From NCBI RefSeq assembly GCF_028281565.1, contig NZ_JANQJQ010000004.1, positions 62,001 to 126,000 of the forward strand: a stretch of 64,000 nt of DNA, in the 5' to 3' direction. This DNA is from Seonamhaeicola sp. Lineage in GTDB: Bacteria; Bacteroidota; Bacteroidia; Flavobacteriales; Flavobacteriaceae. The position numbers and the translations under genes were made by a program. The notes below the pieces were generated by a model, which saw only the letters and a list, made by a program, of their open reading frames with translations, had not been told where the DNA came from and ran no database searches. The first letter of the stretch is position 1, and each line of letters opens with the position of its first letter. Shown here piece after piece: positions 33,877 to 43,391 of the stretch.

Positions 33877-36800
33877 AATCCAAGTGTTTTGAAAACGATT
33901 TACTTAATATGATTTGTTCCAGAACCGATTGAAATTTATAATCGTCCTTTTTTACTGCTTCTACGATCCTGTCAATTTCTTTATCATCGGTAAAATTGAC
34001 ATCCCTTCCCAAGGCATAGGCATACAAGTGTTCTACTACGGACCTTGTAAAGTCATCTCTTTTCAAAGATAATATATATTCTTTAATTCCCTGAATACCA
34101 TCTACTTCCGTTCCGTCAGGTAATTTTGATTTTGAATCTATGGGCCTGCCTTTAGCCTCTGTTATATATCTGCCAACGGCATCATAATTTTCAAAGGCTA
34201 CACCGTAGGGATCAATTTTTAAGTGACAATCAACGCAAGAAGCTTTATTACGGTGCAATTCTAATTGTTCTTTTAAAGTTAGCTTCTCAAACCCCGGAGT
34301 TTCGGGATCTAATTCCGGGACATTTGGTGGTGGCGGAGGTGGTGGATCTCCCAAAATCTTCTCCTTTAACCAAACGGCCCTTTTAATGGGGTGCGCCTGA
34401 ACCCCATCGGAATGCCCTGTTAAAAAGGCGCCTTGCGATAAGAGTCCGCCACGGTTCTTTTCCCTATTAATAACTACTGGCCTAAACTGAGTTCCCTTAA
34501 CGCCTTCAACTCCATAAAACTCTGCTAAATTCTGATTGAGCATGGCAAAATCGGAGTCCACAAAGTTCATAATGCTCATGTTTTCTTTAAGCACATGATG
34601 TATAAAACTATAGGTCTCATTAGCCATATCTTCTTTTACAAAACGTGTAAAATCCGGATACAATTTGGCACTGGCGGTCATGTTTTCCAATCGGTCTACC
34701 CTAAGCCACTCGTAAGCGAAAGCTTCAATCATTCTTTTGATCTTCGGGCTTTCTACCATACGTTCTATTTGCTGTCCTATGTTGGCTTTTAATTTTCCTT
34801 GGGACGATAGTTCCGAAAGCGTTTCGTCCGGCGGTGAATTCCAAAGGAAATAAGCCATTTTAGATGCCAACAGGAACTCATCGGCTTTTATCTCGGGGCT
34901 TACCTTTTCAGGCTCTAACATATATAAAAAGTTAGGTGAGCATAATACGGCTACTAACACTTCCTTGATACTTTCTTCAAAAGTTTCAAAACCGGCTCGG
35001 GAAGCCTTCCAAAAATTAAAATACTTGTCCAATTCGCCATCAACCAAAGGCCTTCTGTATGCGCGCTCAATAAAGTTTTCCAGGACTTCGGCAGCATATA
35101 GTTCTTCATTATTCTTTTTATCGGAATCAAAGAATATAGCCGTATGGCTTTCAGGTGGCCACACGGGATAATAGGGCACTTCCAATTCTATGGATTTCAC
35201 ATTTAAAGGTGGGCCGTTTTCACCTTTTTGCTTAACCAAATGATTGTTCCAAAGCCCTACCATTAAAGTATTTGAAAGCTCCGTATTTTCTCCCGGATCA
35301 TAAACTGGCACCGGCAAGTTTTCCAATTGCCCATAAAACTCATAAGTTTTTAAATCACCCGCTTCATTAGTGACTTCCCTGGTCACATCAAAGGTTCGGT
35401 AGTCCATACCATCATCTGTTCTAGTGGCGACAAAGGTCCTAATCGATGGGGTTAAATGGGCGTATTTCTTCTCGTTCTTTTCTGCTTCGGCCTTGAGTTC
35501 TTCGGTTAAGGTGCTTTGTCCCTCCTGAAGGGGTGTTACACGCAATTCCTTAAATCCGACAAAAAACTTCCCTCCCAAAAAGGTTTTATATGTTCCTTTT
35601 TTCAAATAGGCCAAAGACACCGGTGTTACAATTTCGGAACTATCTTTTAAGGTTTCATCCAGCTGTAGGCGTTCCTGAATTTTATTGAACTTCCCTATTC
35701 TTAAAACGAAAGATGGCATATCTTCATTTGGCACGTAAGGATGTACCAAATCTATTTGATAGAACCCGTCTTTCGGAATCTTAATATCTATATTAGCCGT
35801 TGAAAATCCGTCCACTTTCACAGGCGTCAATAAACTATCTTTTTCTACCAGATTATTATTTCCATAGGTATCATTTACAGCTGTTAAATGGATCATCTTA
35901 CCTGACACCTCAGCGGGCTTATCTTCGCGCAGTTCAATTAAGCCTTCACGAAGTGCGATAGCATGTCCTTTGGAAGCTTCCACACGCAAGGCGAAAGGCC
36001 CTGATCTTGGATAGTTATTCTTAATGAGCATTTTTACATTAGGCGAAGGTCCTTGCCAGGAACGAGCGGGAACTTCTTTATGCGGTAAGGCCGAGTACAA
36101 AATCATTCCATCTTCTTCAACAGAGTACCTGTCTGATGATGACCCTCGCATACCTATCCCTATCATTTCTTTTATACTATCAGTACTATCAATATTAATT
36201 CCATTACCGTCAATCACGTCGATAATAAAATTATCACTTTTAACAGGAGCTGATTGATATCCTCCAAACTCAGCTGAAGGTTTGTCGACCCCTATATTTT
36301 TTCCGAAGGTCACCTTGTACTTTTTTGAAACGGGTTTATCCCTTTCTACAATGGCCATATCCAGGGCTTCCCTGGCAATCTTCTGATAGTAATCTAAATG
36401 CAGAGTGGACATTTGAAGTACTTCACCGTTGTTGGTAAAGCCCATTTTAGATTTCCCATCATCGGGTAAAACGTCTCCAAAATTAACTGGTAAATGCAAT
36501 AACTGACTTAGTGTATTGGTGTATTGCGCTTTGGTCAATCTTCTAATGGTGGTTTCGGTTTGGCCTTCCTTTGCTTTGACAGCTTCTTCCAGGGAATTAG
36601 TAATCCAATCTACCACCATTCTACGTTCTACATCAGTTAACTGAGGTTTCTTCTTTGGTGGCATTTCACCGGAATTGATCATATCCAAAGCCGCATGCCA
36701 GCTCTCGGCATCATGGCCGTTAACCATATCCCAGTTTAAACGATCTAAACGCACATCGCCCTTTTGTTTTTTGGGACCATGACAACTAACACAGTACTTT

Positions 36801-37828
36801 TTTATGACGGGTTTAATATTATTAACGTAATGCAAGCCTTCTTCCGAAAGGGCTTCTTTCTCAATGGCCTCTTGCTTTAAAGCCAATGCCAGTTCCTTTT
36901 TCTCAGCTTCTTCTTCGGCTTTTTCAACTGCAGCTACTTCTTGTTTTAAATCGGGGTTCGCAGCATCCAAAGACGTAGAAATCCACTTTAAAATACTGTT
37001 TCGTTGTGCTTCGGTAAGAGGATCTTTTTCTTCAGGCGGCATGTTGCCTTCTTCAATTTCAGTGTAAACCGACTTCCACTTCTTAACATCTTCCACATTG
37101 GTAAACTTCCAACCTATATTATCCAATCTTAAATCCCCTTTTTGCTTATTATCGTTATGACACTCAAAACAATTGTTGTCCATGATGGGGTGAATGGTAT
37201 CAGCAAATACCAAAGCACTGCTAACTTCTTCGGTTTTGGCCAGTTCCTTTATTTCTGAAATGATAGACTCGCTTTCTGTTTCCTTGATTCCGAAGAAGGC
37301 CTTCATGTTTTTAGGCATGTCCTTGGTTAGATAATTGGATCCGTGTGTCAGGGTACCGCCGTAATGTCCGGCTACCGATAATAAGATCACATTGACCAAA
37401 AGCACACCTCTATATACCTGAACATATAATTTTGATTGCCCATAAGCCCAAAGTCTGTACACTAACAACCAAACACATATGAAAGCGGTTATCCAGCCCA
37501 ACCATTTGTGATAGGACAAAATTTGATCATTATAACCTCCGCTTGATGCCAAAAAGAACCCAAAAACAGCTGCCGGAATAAAACTAATGGCCGTAAACCA
37601 AAGCAACACTTTACCGGCGCTTTCTAAATCTAATTTAGGGGAAACAAGACTCACTATTTCCAATACCAAAACCCCTATCAAGGCCCCAATAGGCACATGC
37701 AGGATTAAGGGATGGAAATTACCAAAGTATGAAATGAGTTCATTGGTATGACCTTCACTTATTGGAAACACCAATAGGCTCACCAAAATAAGCGTAAAAG
37801 CTGCTGCAATGGAAATGGTTACTCTCAT
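33848..37828 (-). CDS. Large membrane c-type cytochrome protein (DUF1587/1592/1588/1585)
   Basis: 1326 residues. The first about 180 hold four to five membrane helices (DUF2231-like, NFHPLILHVPIGALIGVL). Two haem CxxCH motifs follow, CFECH (about residue 218) and CVSCH (about 345), separated by a charged coiled-coil stretch rich in E, K and A. The middle has the DUF1587 domain (RRLTKAQYTNTLSQLL), then DUF1595/1592/1588 segments (FIERAYRRPL, KMAYFLWNSPPDETLS, GGLLSQGAFLTGHSDGVQ), a third CxxCH (CVDCHLKIDPYG) and a C-terminal DUF1585 domain. All domain names are from recall of motifs. It is probably an inner-membrane-anchored, outward-facing three-haem redox protein paired with DUF1552. Confidence 0.82.
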   Translation of the reverse strand: MRVTISIAAAFTLILVSLLVFPISEGHTNELISYFGNFHPLILHVPIGALIGVLVLEIVSLVSPKLDLESAGKVLLWFTAISFIPAAVFGFFLASSGGYNDQILSYHKWLGWITAFICVWLLVYRLWAYGQSKLYVQVYRGVLLVNVILLSVAGHYGGTLTHGSNYLTKDMPKNMKAFFGIKETESESIISEIKELAKTEEVSSALVFADTIHPIMDNNCFECHNDNKQKGDLRLDNIGWKFTNVEDVKKWKSVYTEIEEGNMPPEEKDPLTEAQRNSILKWISTSLDAANPDLKQEVAAVEKAEEEAEKKELALALKQEAIEKEALSEEGLHYVNNIKPVIKKYCVSCHGPKKQKGDVRLDRLNWDMVNGHDAESWHAALDMINSGEMPPKKKPQLTDVERRMVVDWITNSLEEAVKAKEGQTETTIRRLTKAQYTNTLSQLLHLPVNFGDVLPDDGKSKMGFTNNGEVLQMSTLHLDYYQKIAREALDMAIVERDKPVSKKYKVTFGKNIGVDKPSAEFGGYQSAPVKSDNFIIDVIDGNGINIDSTDSIKEMIGIGMRGSSSDRYSVEEDGMILYSALPHKEVPARSWQGPSPNVKMLIKNNYPRSGPFALRVEASKGHAIALREGLIELREDKPAEVSGKMIHLTAVNDTYGNNNLVEKDSLLTPVKVDGFSTANIDIKIPKDGFYQIDLVHPYVPNEDMPSFVLRIGKFNKIQERLQLDETLKDSSEIVTPVSLAYLKKGTYKTFLGGKFFVGFKELRVTPLQEGQSTLTEELKAEAEKNEKKYAHLTPSIRTFVATRTDDGMDYRTFDVTREVTNEAGDLKTYEFYGQLENLPVPVYDPGENTELSNTLMVGLWNNHLVKQKGENGPPLNVKSIELEVPYYPVWPPESHTAIFFDSDKKNNEELYAAEVLENFIERAYRRPLVDGELDKYFNFWKASRAGFETFEESIKEVLVAVLCSPNFLYMLEPEKVSPEIKADEFLLASKMAYFLWNSPPDETLSELSSQGKLKANIGQQIERMVESPKIKRMIEAFAYEWLRVDRLENMTASAKLYPDFTRFVKEDMANETYSFIHHVLKENMSIMNFVDSDFAMLNQNLAEFYGVEGVKGTQFRPVVINREKNRGGLLSQGAFLTGHSDGVQAHPIKRAVWLKEKILGDPPPPPPPNVPELDPETPGFEKLTLKEQLELHRNKASCVDCHLKIDPYGVAFENYDAVGRYITEAKGRPIDSKSKLPDGTEVDGIQGIKEYILSLKRDDFTRSVVEHLYAYALGRDVNFTDDKEIDRIVEAVKKDDYKFQSVLEQIILSKSFSKHLDYAKIVASKP

Positions 37829-38106
37829 AAATTTTTCTGACTCCCAAAAAGCACATTTCTAAAAAAAGCAAGTCCCTGCCGGTTAAGAATATGTGCCTGA
37901 GCATAAAATTACTTAAAAATGCAGATGAATACCATCACATATTGTTCAATTTTTATCAATTATGATTCAAATTAAAAGTTGTTACTTTATATAAATCAAG
38001 CATTTAATCTGTAGCATTGCTCATTTGCTAACAAGTAAATCTATTGAAAAAATCCATCAATATTTTTTTTGCAAAGGTTTTGCACAACTTTTGCACAACT
38101 ATATTT

Positions 38107-39771
38107 TTACTGTTTGGGCTTTAAATTTTTGATTATGAAAATAACATCGGCCTCGTGCCTCCAGGGGCGTTCATCCCAGAATCCATATTTATGCTTAAAG
38201 ACTAACTTTTCTTCTTTTGAGAATTCTCCCGTAAGGGTATTAAACCACTGTCGAGTCGCATTCGAGTAATCAAACTCGGCATCCAGTTGTCGTTTTATAT
38301 CATCAGAATGCACTTCTTTAGGAATGTATTGCATCACGACGCCTTCCTTATAATTGGTTAGGTTATATGACCTAACATTATATTTGGTTACAGGTTCAAA
38401 GTTTTCAAAGTTTACGGTTTTAAATAAATCCCGCATGTATTTGAAATATTCGAACTTGGGTTTGTAGACATCGTCCGGTTGCTCAAAAGGATTATGGATA
38501 ATAGCGTTCCAGGAGGTTCCCTGCCAATAATAGGTAGTATAAGTTCCGGCAAATAAACACAGATAGTTTCTTCTTAAACAGGCTTCGGCATTGCTATAAC
38601 CTCCGGGAAAGATCTCATAGGGTGATTCTTCATACCCGCCATGTTCAATGTTGAAAATGGGCTTATCAGGAAACTGTTTATAAGCACTTAGCATACTTTC
38701 ATGTAGCGATAATTTCCAATCCTGAGTAGAAATAAAATCTACTTCATCTTTATATTTTCTACAAAAACTATAAGCATGAACAGATAACAAACGATCATAA
38801 CTATCTAATTCACGTGTACGTTTAGTTCGCTCTAAAATATGTTCAACAACATTTTTATTTTGAGCAACCGCTATCTTGTTGGTTGCTTCTTTTGATACAT
38901 CCCAAACTATATTAGGAAATGCCTGATATCTTTTAATTACATGATCGTAGTACATATTATCTGCTTCAGACCTAGCTTCCGGCCAGGCTACACGCTTATT
39001 CCATACGTAAATCATTAAATGGCTTATGATTTCATGTTCGTGCATTTGAGCGACTACCTGATCGAAATGTTTAAAGAAACCCATATTCAAGGCACTATAA
39101 TCCGGATTACTGTTAGAACCTAGAAACGGAAAAATATCTTCTCGTTCGCCATAATTATGCTCCGGATGTTTCAGCAAGTTTTTATCCCTTACCCAATCAA
39201 AATCCAAACCATAGGCATATACGTTCATCACAATTTGATTGAAACCGTTCTTGTTTAACAGGCCTAGTAAATGTTTGGTTTTGGGCAAATCTTTATTACC
39301 ATAATCCAGGGCGTATAACCAATCGCACTCAAAGGCTAAATTGAAGTAATGGGTCCCATCCTCATAAAAGAAATGTCTTTTATTATCGTCGCTTAGAACA
39401 ATGCCTCCATGCCGATCTTTTTTCTGATTTTGAGTGATATTAATTGCCCCCTTCTTCCCTTTGAGACCTTTAATATCCGACTGAATCACAAAAGACTTTT
39501 TTCCGGTATTTGAACTGGAATACCGGAACACCCACTCGTTACCACCGTTATAAAAGAGCGGGACTTTTTGCTCACCTTCTTCTGATCTAACCATAGCATA
39601 AACCTCCTGTTGGAATGGTTTTTCAACCTTTTGTTTTGCTATATACACCAAATCATTGACCTGCCATTGTTGGGAGGTAATGGTTCCCGGAGCCTTCCAG
39701 ACTTTAATTTGGGCAAATCCCAATGGCCCCAATAACAGGGCCCATACTAAAAACCGAGTCATTCTGTTCAT
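38107..39771 (-). CDS. DUF5060-type secreted TIM-barrel glycoside hydrolase candidate
   Basis: 554 residues with a signal peptide (to about GFAQ). The N-terminal about 110 residues are the DUF5060 beta-sandwich. The rest is a TIM barrel with clan GH-A features: a candidate acid/base Glu in NIVWDVSKEATN and a candidate nucleophile Glu in IFNIEHGGYEES. DUF5060 proteins in algal loci are usually unassigned glycoside hydrolases. The alternate start three codons later (MTRFLV) is equally possible. It lies 7 bases downstream of the sulfatase at 39779-41551, so the two are probably co-transcribed and act on the same oligosaccharide. Confidence 0.75.
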   Translation of the reverse strand: MNRMTRFLVWALLLGPLGFAQIKVWKAPGTITSQQWQVNDLVYIAKQKVEKPFQQEVYAMVRSEEGEQKVPLFYNGGNEWVFRYSSSNTGKKSFVIQSDIKGLKGKKGAINITQNQKKDRHGGIVLSDDNKRHFFYEDGTHYFNLAFECDWLYALDYGNKDLPKTKHLLGLLNKNGFNQIVMNVYAYGLDFDWVRDKNLLKHPEHNYGEREDIFPFLGSNSNPDYSALNMGFFKHFDQVVAQMHEHEIISHLMIYVWNKRVAWPEARSEADNMYYDHVIKRYQAFPNIVWDVSKEATNKIAVAQNKNVVEHILERTKRTRELDSYDRLLSVHAYSFCRKYKDEVDFISTQDWKLSLHESMLSAYKQFPDKPIFNIEHGGYEESPYEIFPGGYSNAEACLRRNYLCLFAGTYTTYYWQGTSWNAIIHNPFEQPDDVYKPKFEYFKYMRDLFKTVNFENFEPVTKYNVRSYNLTNYKEGVVMQYIPKEVHSDDIKRQLDAEFDYSNATRQWFNTLTGEFSKEEKLVFKHKYGFWDERPWRHEADVIFIIKNLKPKQ

Positions 39772-39778
39772 AATAGTT

Positions 39779-41551
39779 CTAATCTAAATATTTGACATAG
39801 GTATAATAGACACCGTATTTTTTTTTGCCTTCTATAAAATCGGTAACCAAAAGTGTTTTCCCCTTTTGAAGATACACCTTAAAGGTCACAGCCTCATCTT
39901 TTGATTGAATGTCTTTTTCAATCATTTGATTGGCAATACGGATCCTGACTTTATGGGGGTTGATTGTTTTATAATCGTATAAATTTTTCGGATTCTCTTT
40001 TGGAATGCCAAGGATGGGTCCCGGACATTCTTTAGGCCATCGCATGCATGAAATTAGATACTCCCCGCTTTGTTCGATTTTTAAAGCATAGGTATTATTG
40101 GTATTTTTCATACCGGCTGAGACCTGTTCCGGTTTCCAAATACCACCATCTTCACCAATGGCGTGTTGAATGGTTAACTTGATTTCTTTTTGAGCGGCAT
40201 TACCAACTCCATGTATAGGCAGTTCGTGGTACTCCGGATTCTTTTTGGTCTCCTTTAAAAACCTCATATTGTCCTTTAAGAGTTGTCTTACCAACTCCGG
40301 ATATTCATTGACCACATTGTTCTTTTGTTTGGGATCCGCCACAATATCGTAAAGTGCCTTTCCATTTATCAAGCGCCACTGGTCTTTCATGATGCAGGTT
40401 TCGGAAACATCCTTTGGCTGTCGCCAATCTTGCCTATGATGCACAAAAACGGACCGTTCCGGCAAATTGGCATTCACATTGGTCAATACCGGTGAAAAAT
40501 CGATACCATCAAGTTTTGCTTTTCTGGGTAAATTAAGATTACACATTGATGCCAACGTAGGTAACAAGTCTACATGAGCAGCCAAATTATGTATATCCTT
40601 TCCACCCTGTACATTACCGTTAGGCCATCTGATAAAAAATGGTACAATATGCCCACCTTCCAATTTAGAACCTTTGATACCTTCAAAACCTTTATTATAG
40701 CCTAGTTTCCCATCCGGGCTGTACCCGAACCTAGTACCATTATCGCTCATAAAAATGAGGATAGTATTATCCAATAAGTTCTTTTTCTTTAGAAACTTAT
40801 AGAACCTGCCAAAATTCTCATCAATGTTGGCGATCATGCCATAAAGATTGGCATCAATGATCTTATCGCTTTCCAAATGTTTATAGGGCTCAGCATACTT
40901 CGGGTCTACAATCAAGGGATCGTGTGGTGCATTAGTTGGCAAGTACACAAAGAAAGGCTCCTCTGCGTTTTTATCAATGAATTTCATGGTTTCATTAAAC
41001 CAGACATCCGTGCAATAGCCTTCAAATTGTTTGGGTTCGTTATTTACATAAAACACATCATCAAAATAACTGTTCCCCCAGTAATCGGATAGTTCGCCTA
41101 CACCACCTGCCAAATGATGAACAGCCACATCAAAACCACAATCCGTTGGCCTGGTTGGATAATTATCCCCTAAATGCCATTTTCCAAAAAGTCCTGTTTT
41201 ATAACCGTTTTGTTTAAACACTTCAGCCATGGTAATGGCATTTTCAGATAAAGCATCACGCCCCTTAAAGGTGGCCCAGGCACCGTTATTGATTGGATAT
41301 TGCCCCGTCATAATAGCTGCCCTGGTGGGTGTACAAAGCGGACTTACATGAAAGTCAGCCATTCTTACGGACGCTTTGTAAAATGCATCCAGATTAGGTG
41401 TTTTTAACCAGGGATTCCCATAACAGGACAAATCCCCTATACCCTGATCATCTGTTAAAATTAAAATGACATTTGGACGCGTTTTGGTTTGGGCAAACAT
41501 CCAATTGTTTACGGCCAACACCAATAGCAATAACAAAACCTTTATTTTCAT
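39779..41551 (-). CDS. S1-type arylsulfatase with C-terminal extension, CTPTR
   Basis: 590 residues with a signal peptide (to about MFAQ). Cys73 in LCTPTRAAIMTG is the formylglycine residue. Active-site segments are intact: LTDDQG, FGKWHLG, APHDP, MSDNG and a Lys in KGSKLEGG. The C-terminal about 150 residues form an extra beta-rich domain, as in the longer arylsulfatase-A-like bacterial sulfatases. It should be a periplasmic exo-sulfatase. The subfamily is not assigned, and S1_16 is only a guess from the motif wording. Confidence 0.9.
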   Translation of the reverse strand: MKIKVLLLLLVLAVNNWMFAQTKTRPNVILILTDDQGIGDLSCYGNPWLKTPNLDAFYKASVRMADFHVSPLCTPTRAAIMTGQYPINNGAWATFKGRDALSENAITMAEVFKQNGYKTGLFGKWHLGDNYPTRPTDCGFDVAVHHLAGGVGELSDYWGNSYFDDVFYVNNEPKQFEGYCTDVWFNETMKFIDKNAEEPFFVYLPTNAPHDPLIVDPKYAEPYKHLESDKIIDANLYGMIANIDENFGRFYKFLKKKNLLDNTILIFMSDNGTRFGYSPDGKLGYNKGFEGIKGSKLEGGHIVPFFIRWPNGNVQGGKDIHNLAAHVDLLPTLASMCNLNLPRKAKLDGIDFSPVLTNVNANLPERSVFVHHRQDWRQPKDVSETCIMKDQWRLINGKALYDIVADPKQKNNVVNEYPELVRQLLKDNMRFLKETKKNPEYHELPIHGVGNAAQKEIKLTIQHAIGEDGGIWKPEQVSAGMKNTNNTYALKIEQSGEYLISCMRWPKECPGPILGIPKENPKNLYDYKTINPHKVRIRIANQMIEKDIQSKDEAVTFKVYLQKGKTLLVTDFIEGKKKYGVYYTYVKYLD

Positions 41552-41729
41552 TAACTCGTAGCTTTTAAGAATTCACAAATTAGTCATAAAACCTGTACAA
41601 ATCCATTATATATGGCCTTAAAACTACAACTTATGACAAAGTCTTTTGAAGATTGAAACTATACAAAGCTTATACCTGAATTTTAATATAATGGGATTGT
41701 TATTATTTTTTATCAAACCCCATATTGCC

Positions 41730-41973
41730 TTATTTGTCCTTTAGCCGTTGTTTTAAAAACATGGCATGAAGTTTTTTAAGCATTTTTGGATGTTGTGATG
41801 CTATGTTTTTAGACTCTTTGGGGTCATCATTTAAATTAAACAATTCCCACTCTTTAATTTGAGGTTCTCCGGTACCGTATTTCACAATTTTCCAGATAAT
41901 CATTTTTTGTTTTAACCGCCAAACAAGAAACTACCGCTAACGCAAGAACAAGTGGTAAAGCATTTAATCTCAT
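41730..41973 (-). pseudogene. Relic of a sulfatase gene: N-terminal signal plus C-terminal tail, frameshifted
   Basis: Too broken for the ORF track. An ATG at 41973 gives MRLNALPLVLALAVVSCLAV, a clean lipoprotein signal that runs to a stop after 39 codons. In another frame a tail from about 41925 to the stop at 41730-41732 reads WKIVKYGTGEPQIKEWELFN and NLNDDPKESKNIASQHP, a typical sulfatase C-terminus (compare ELYDLxxDPxExxNL in its neighbours). About 450 codons of the catalytic domain are missing. The relic lies 10 bases after the Gfo/Idh stop codon and upstream of the CTPTR sulfatase, within a 430-base gap. Confidence 0.75.
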
Positions 41974-41982
41974 ACCTTTGCT

Positions 41983-43374
41983 TTAAAGATCTCTACCGTA
42001 ATCCCACCCTTTGCGTGGTACCGGCCCACTAACATATTTATTCAGCTCCGGCCTGTTGGTAATTCCTTTTTCAGGGTCCCATTCTATTCTCCCGCCAACT
42101 TTAGCCGCCAGGACACCTAATAACATCATTACCGTAAACGGTGATGCGAAATCAAAATTCGCCCCTGGCTCCGGTCCTTCTCCTTTAATGGCTCTTATCC
42201 ATTCGGCAAACGGCCCACCCTTAACACGAGGATATTTCTCGGTCGGGAATCCTTTGGCTTCAAAAGCCAACATTTCCTCTTTATTAGCTAACCTTGGATT
42301 GTTCGATCTTACATCGGTATACCCTACCGTTTTATCCCCATAATAGAGAGTTCCTCCACCGGGAAGTTTTTCATCCCATGTCCACGCTTCAGGCTTTTCT
42401 GGTCGAAACGCTTTGCCTCCCGGACCATTATACCAATAGAAAACGCAGGGTGCTTTACTTCCACGTTCCTTAAATTCCCAACGAACCCGATTTCCATCAG
42501 GGCACATCCATGCATTGCCCCCAACTTTTTCTTCTAATTCAACAACCACAGGTTCATAGAGGTCTAAAATAAACACCGGTGCATCTGAAATATGCGGCAT
42601 CCAGTCGCCAAAAATGCCGTTACCAAATTGATTATACGCTCTCCAACTTTTTGGGTGATAGAACTTGTGAAAGGGGGTGTCTGCAGGCCTTGGCCCCAAC
42701 CAAAGATCCCAATTTAAATTATCGGGTATTGGGTGTACTTCAGGGGGGAAGGTTTTCATTTTATGCCAGTACCCGGCTTTTCCCGGATATTCCTTTTCAA
42801 AATTTGGTCCCGGTCTCCAGGAGTGTACTTCTCTAATTTGTCCAAATACATCGGCTTCATACCATTCTTTCATTTGCCGAATACCATCAAAGGTATGCCC
42901 TTGAACTGCCATATTAGTAACTACGCCGTATTTTGCCTTAGCTTTCTGAAGTGTTTGCGCTTCCCATATACTATAAGTCAGGGGTTTTTGGGTACAAACA
43001 TGCTTACCCATTTCCATAGCGTGCATAGTTGCCACAAAATGCGTATGGTCCGGCGTATTAATACACACCGCATCAATCTCTTTATCCATTTTATCCAACA
43101 TCTCACGAAAATCTTCAAACTTCTTTGCTTTGGCAATTTCAGGATGCTTATCTAAATGTTGACCGAACATATTGGAGTCAACATCTGCAATGGCCACAAT
43201 ATTCTCGCCTTTACAGCCCGCATAGGCCATTCCTGCAATATTACCTGCACCAATCATGGCAATATTAAGTTTACTATTTGCGCTGGTTCCGAGCTTTCCA
43301 ATGCTATACGAAGGCAAGATCACCGCTCCTGCTCCTGCTGCCGCAGCGTTTCTTATAAATTGTCTTCTTTTCAT
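41983..43374 (-). CDS. Tat-exported Gfo/Idh/MocA oxidoreductase
   Basis: 463 residues. The N-terminus carries a Tat signal ([16 protein letters not shown]), followed by a Rossmann domain ([16 protein letters not shown]) and the Gfo/Idh/MocA catalytic motif as QKP ([13 protein letters not shown]) in place of the usual EKP, as often in this exported subgroup. Exported members with tightly held cofactor are known from GH109 glycosidases and from enzymes making or cleaving 3-keto-sugars. Which applies here cannot be seen. It is 17 bases downstream of the CGPSR sulfatase gene. Confidence 0.82.
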   Translation of the reverse strand: MKRRQFIRNAAAAGAGAVILPSYSIGKLGTSANSKLNIAMIGAGNIAGMAYAGCKGENIVAIADVDSNMFGQHLDKHPEIAKAKKFEDFREMLDKMDKEIDAVCINTPDHTHFVATMHAMEMGKHVCTQKPLTYSIWEAQTLQKAKAKYGVVTNMAVQGHTFDGIRQMKEWYEADVFGQIREVHSWRPGPNFEKEYPGKAGYWHKMKTFPPEVHPIPDNLNWDLWLGPRPADTPFHKFYHPKSWRAYNQFGNGIFGDWMPHISDAPVFILDLYEPVVVELEEKVGGNAWMCPDGNRVRWEFKERGSKAPCVFYWYNGPGGKAFRPEKPEAWTWDEKLPGGGTLYYGDKTVGYTDVRSNNPRLANKEEMLAFEAKGFPTEKYPRVKGGPFAEWIRAIKGEGPEPGANFDFASPFTVMMLLGVLAAKVGGRIEWDPEKGITNRPELNKYVSGPVPRKGWDYGRDL

Positions 43375-43391
43375 CTTATTAATTTTAATAT

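Noticed and set aside
42011-43155. Several plus-strand ORFs of 75-140 residues inside the Gfo/Idh gene
   Set aside because: They are shadows of the strongly conserved oxidoreductase frame on the minus strand.
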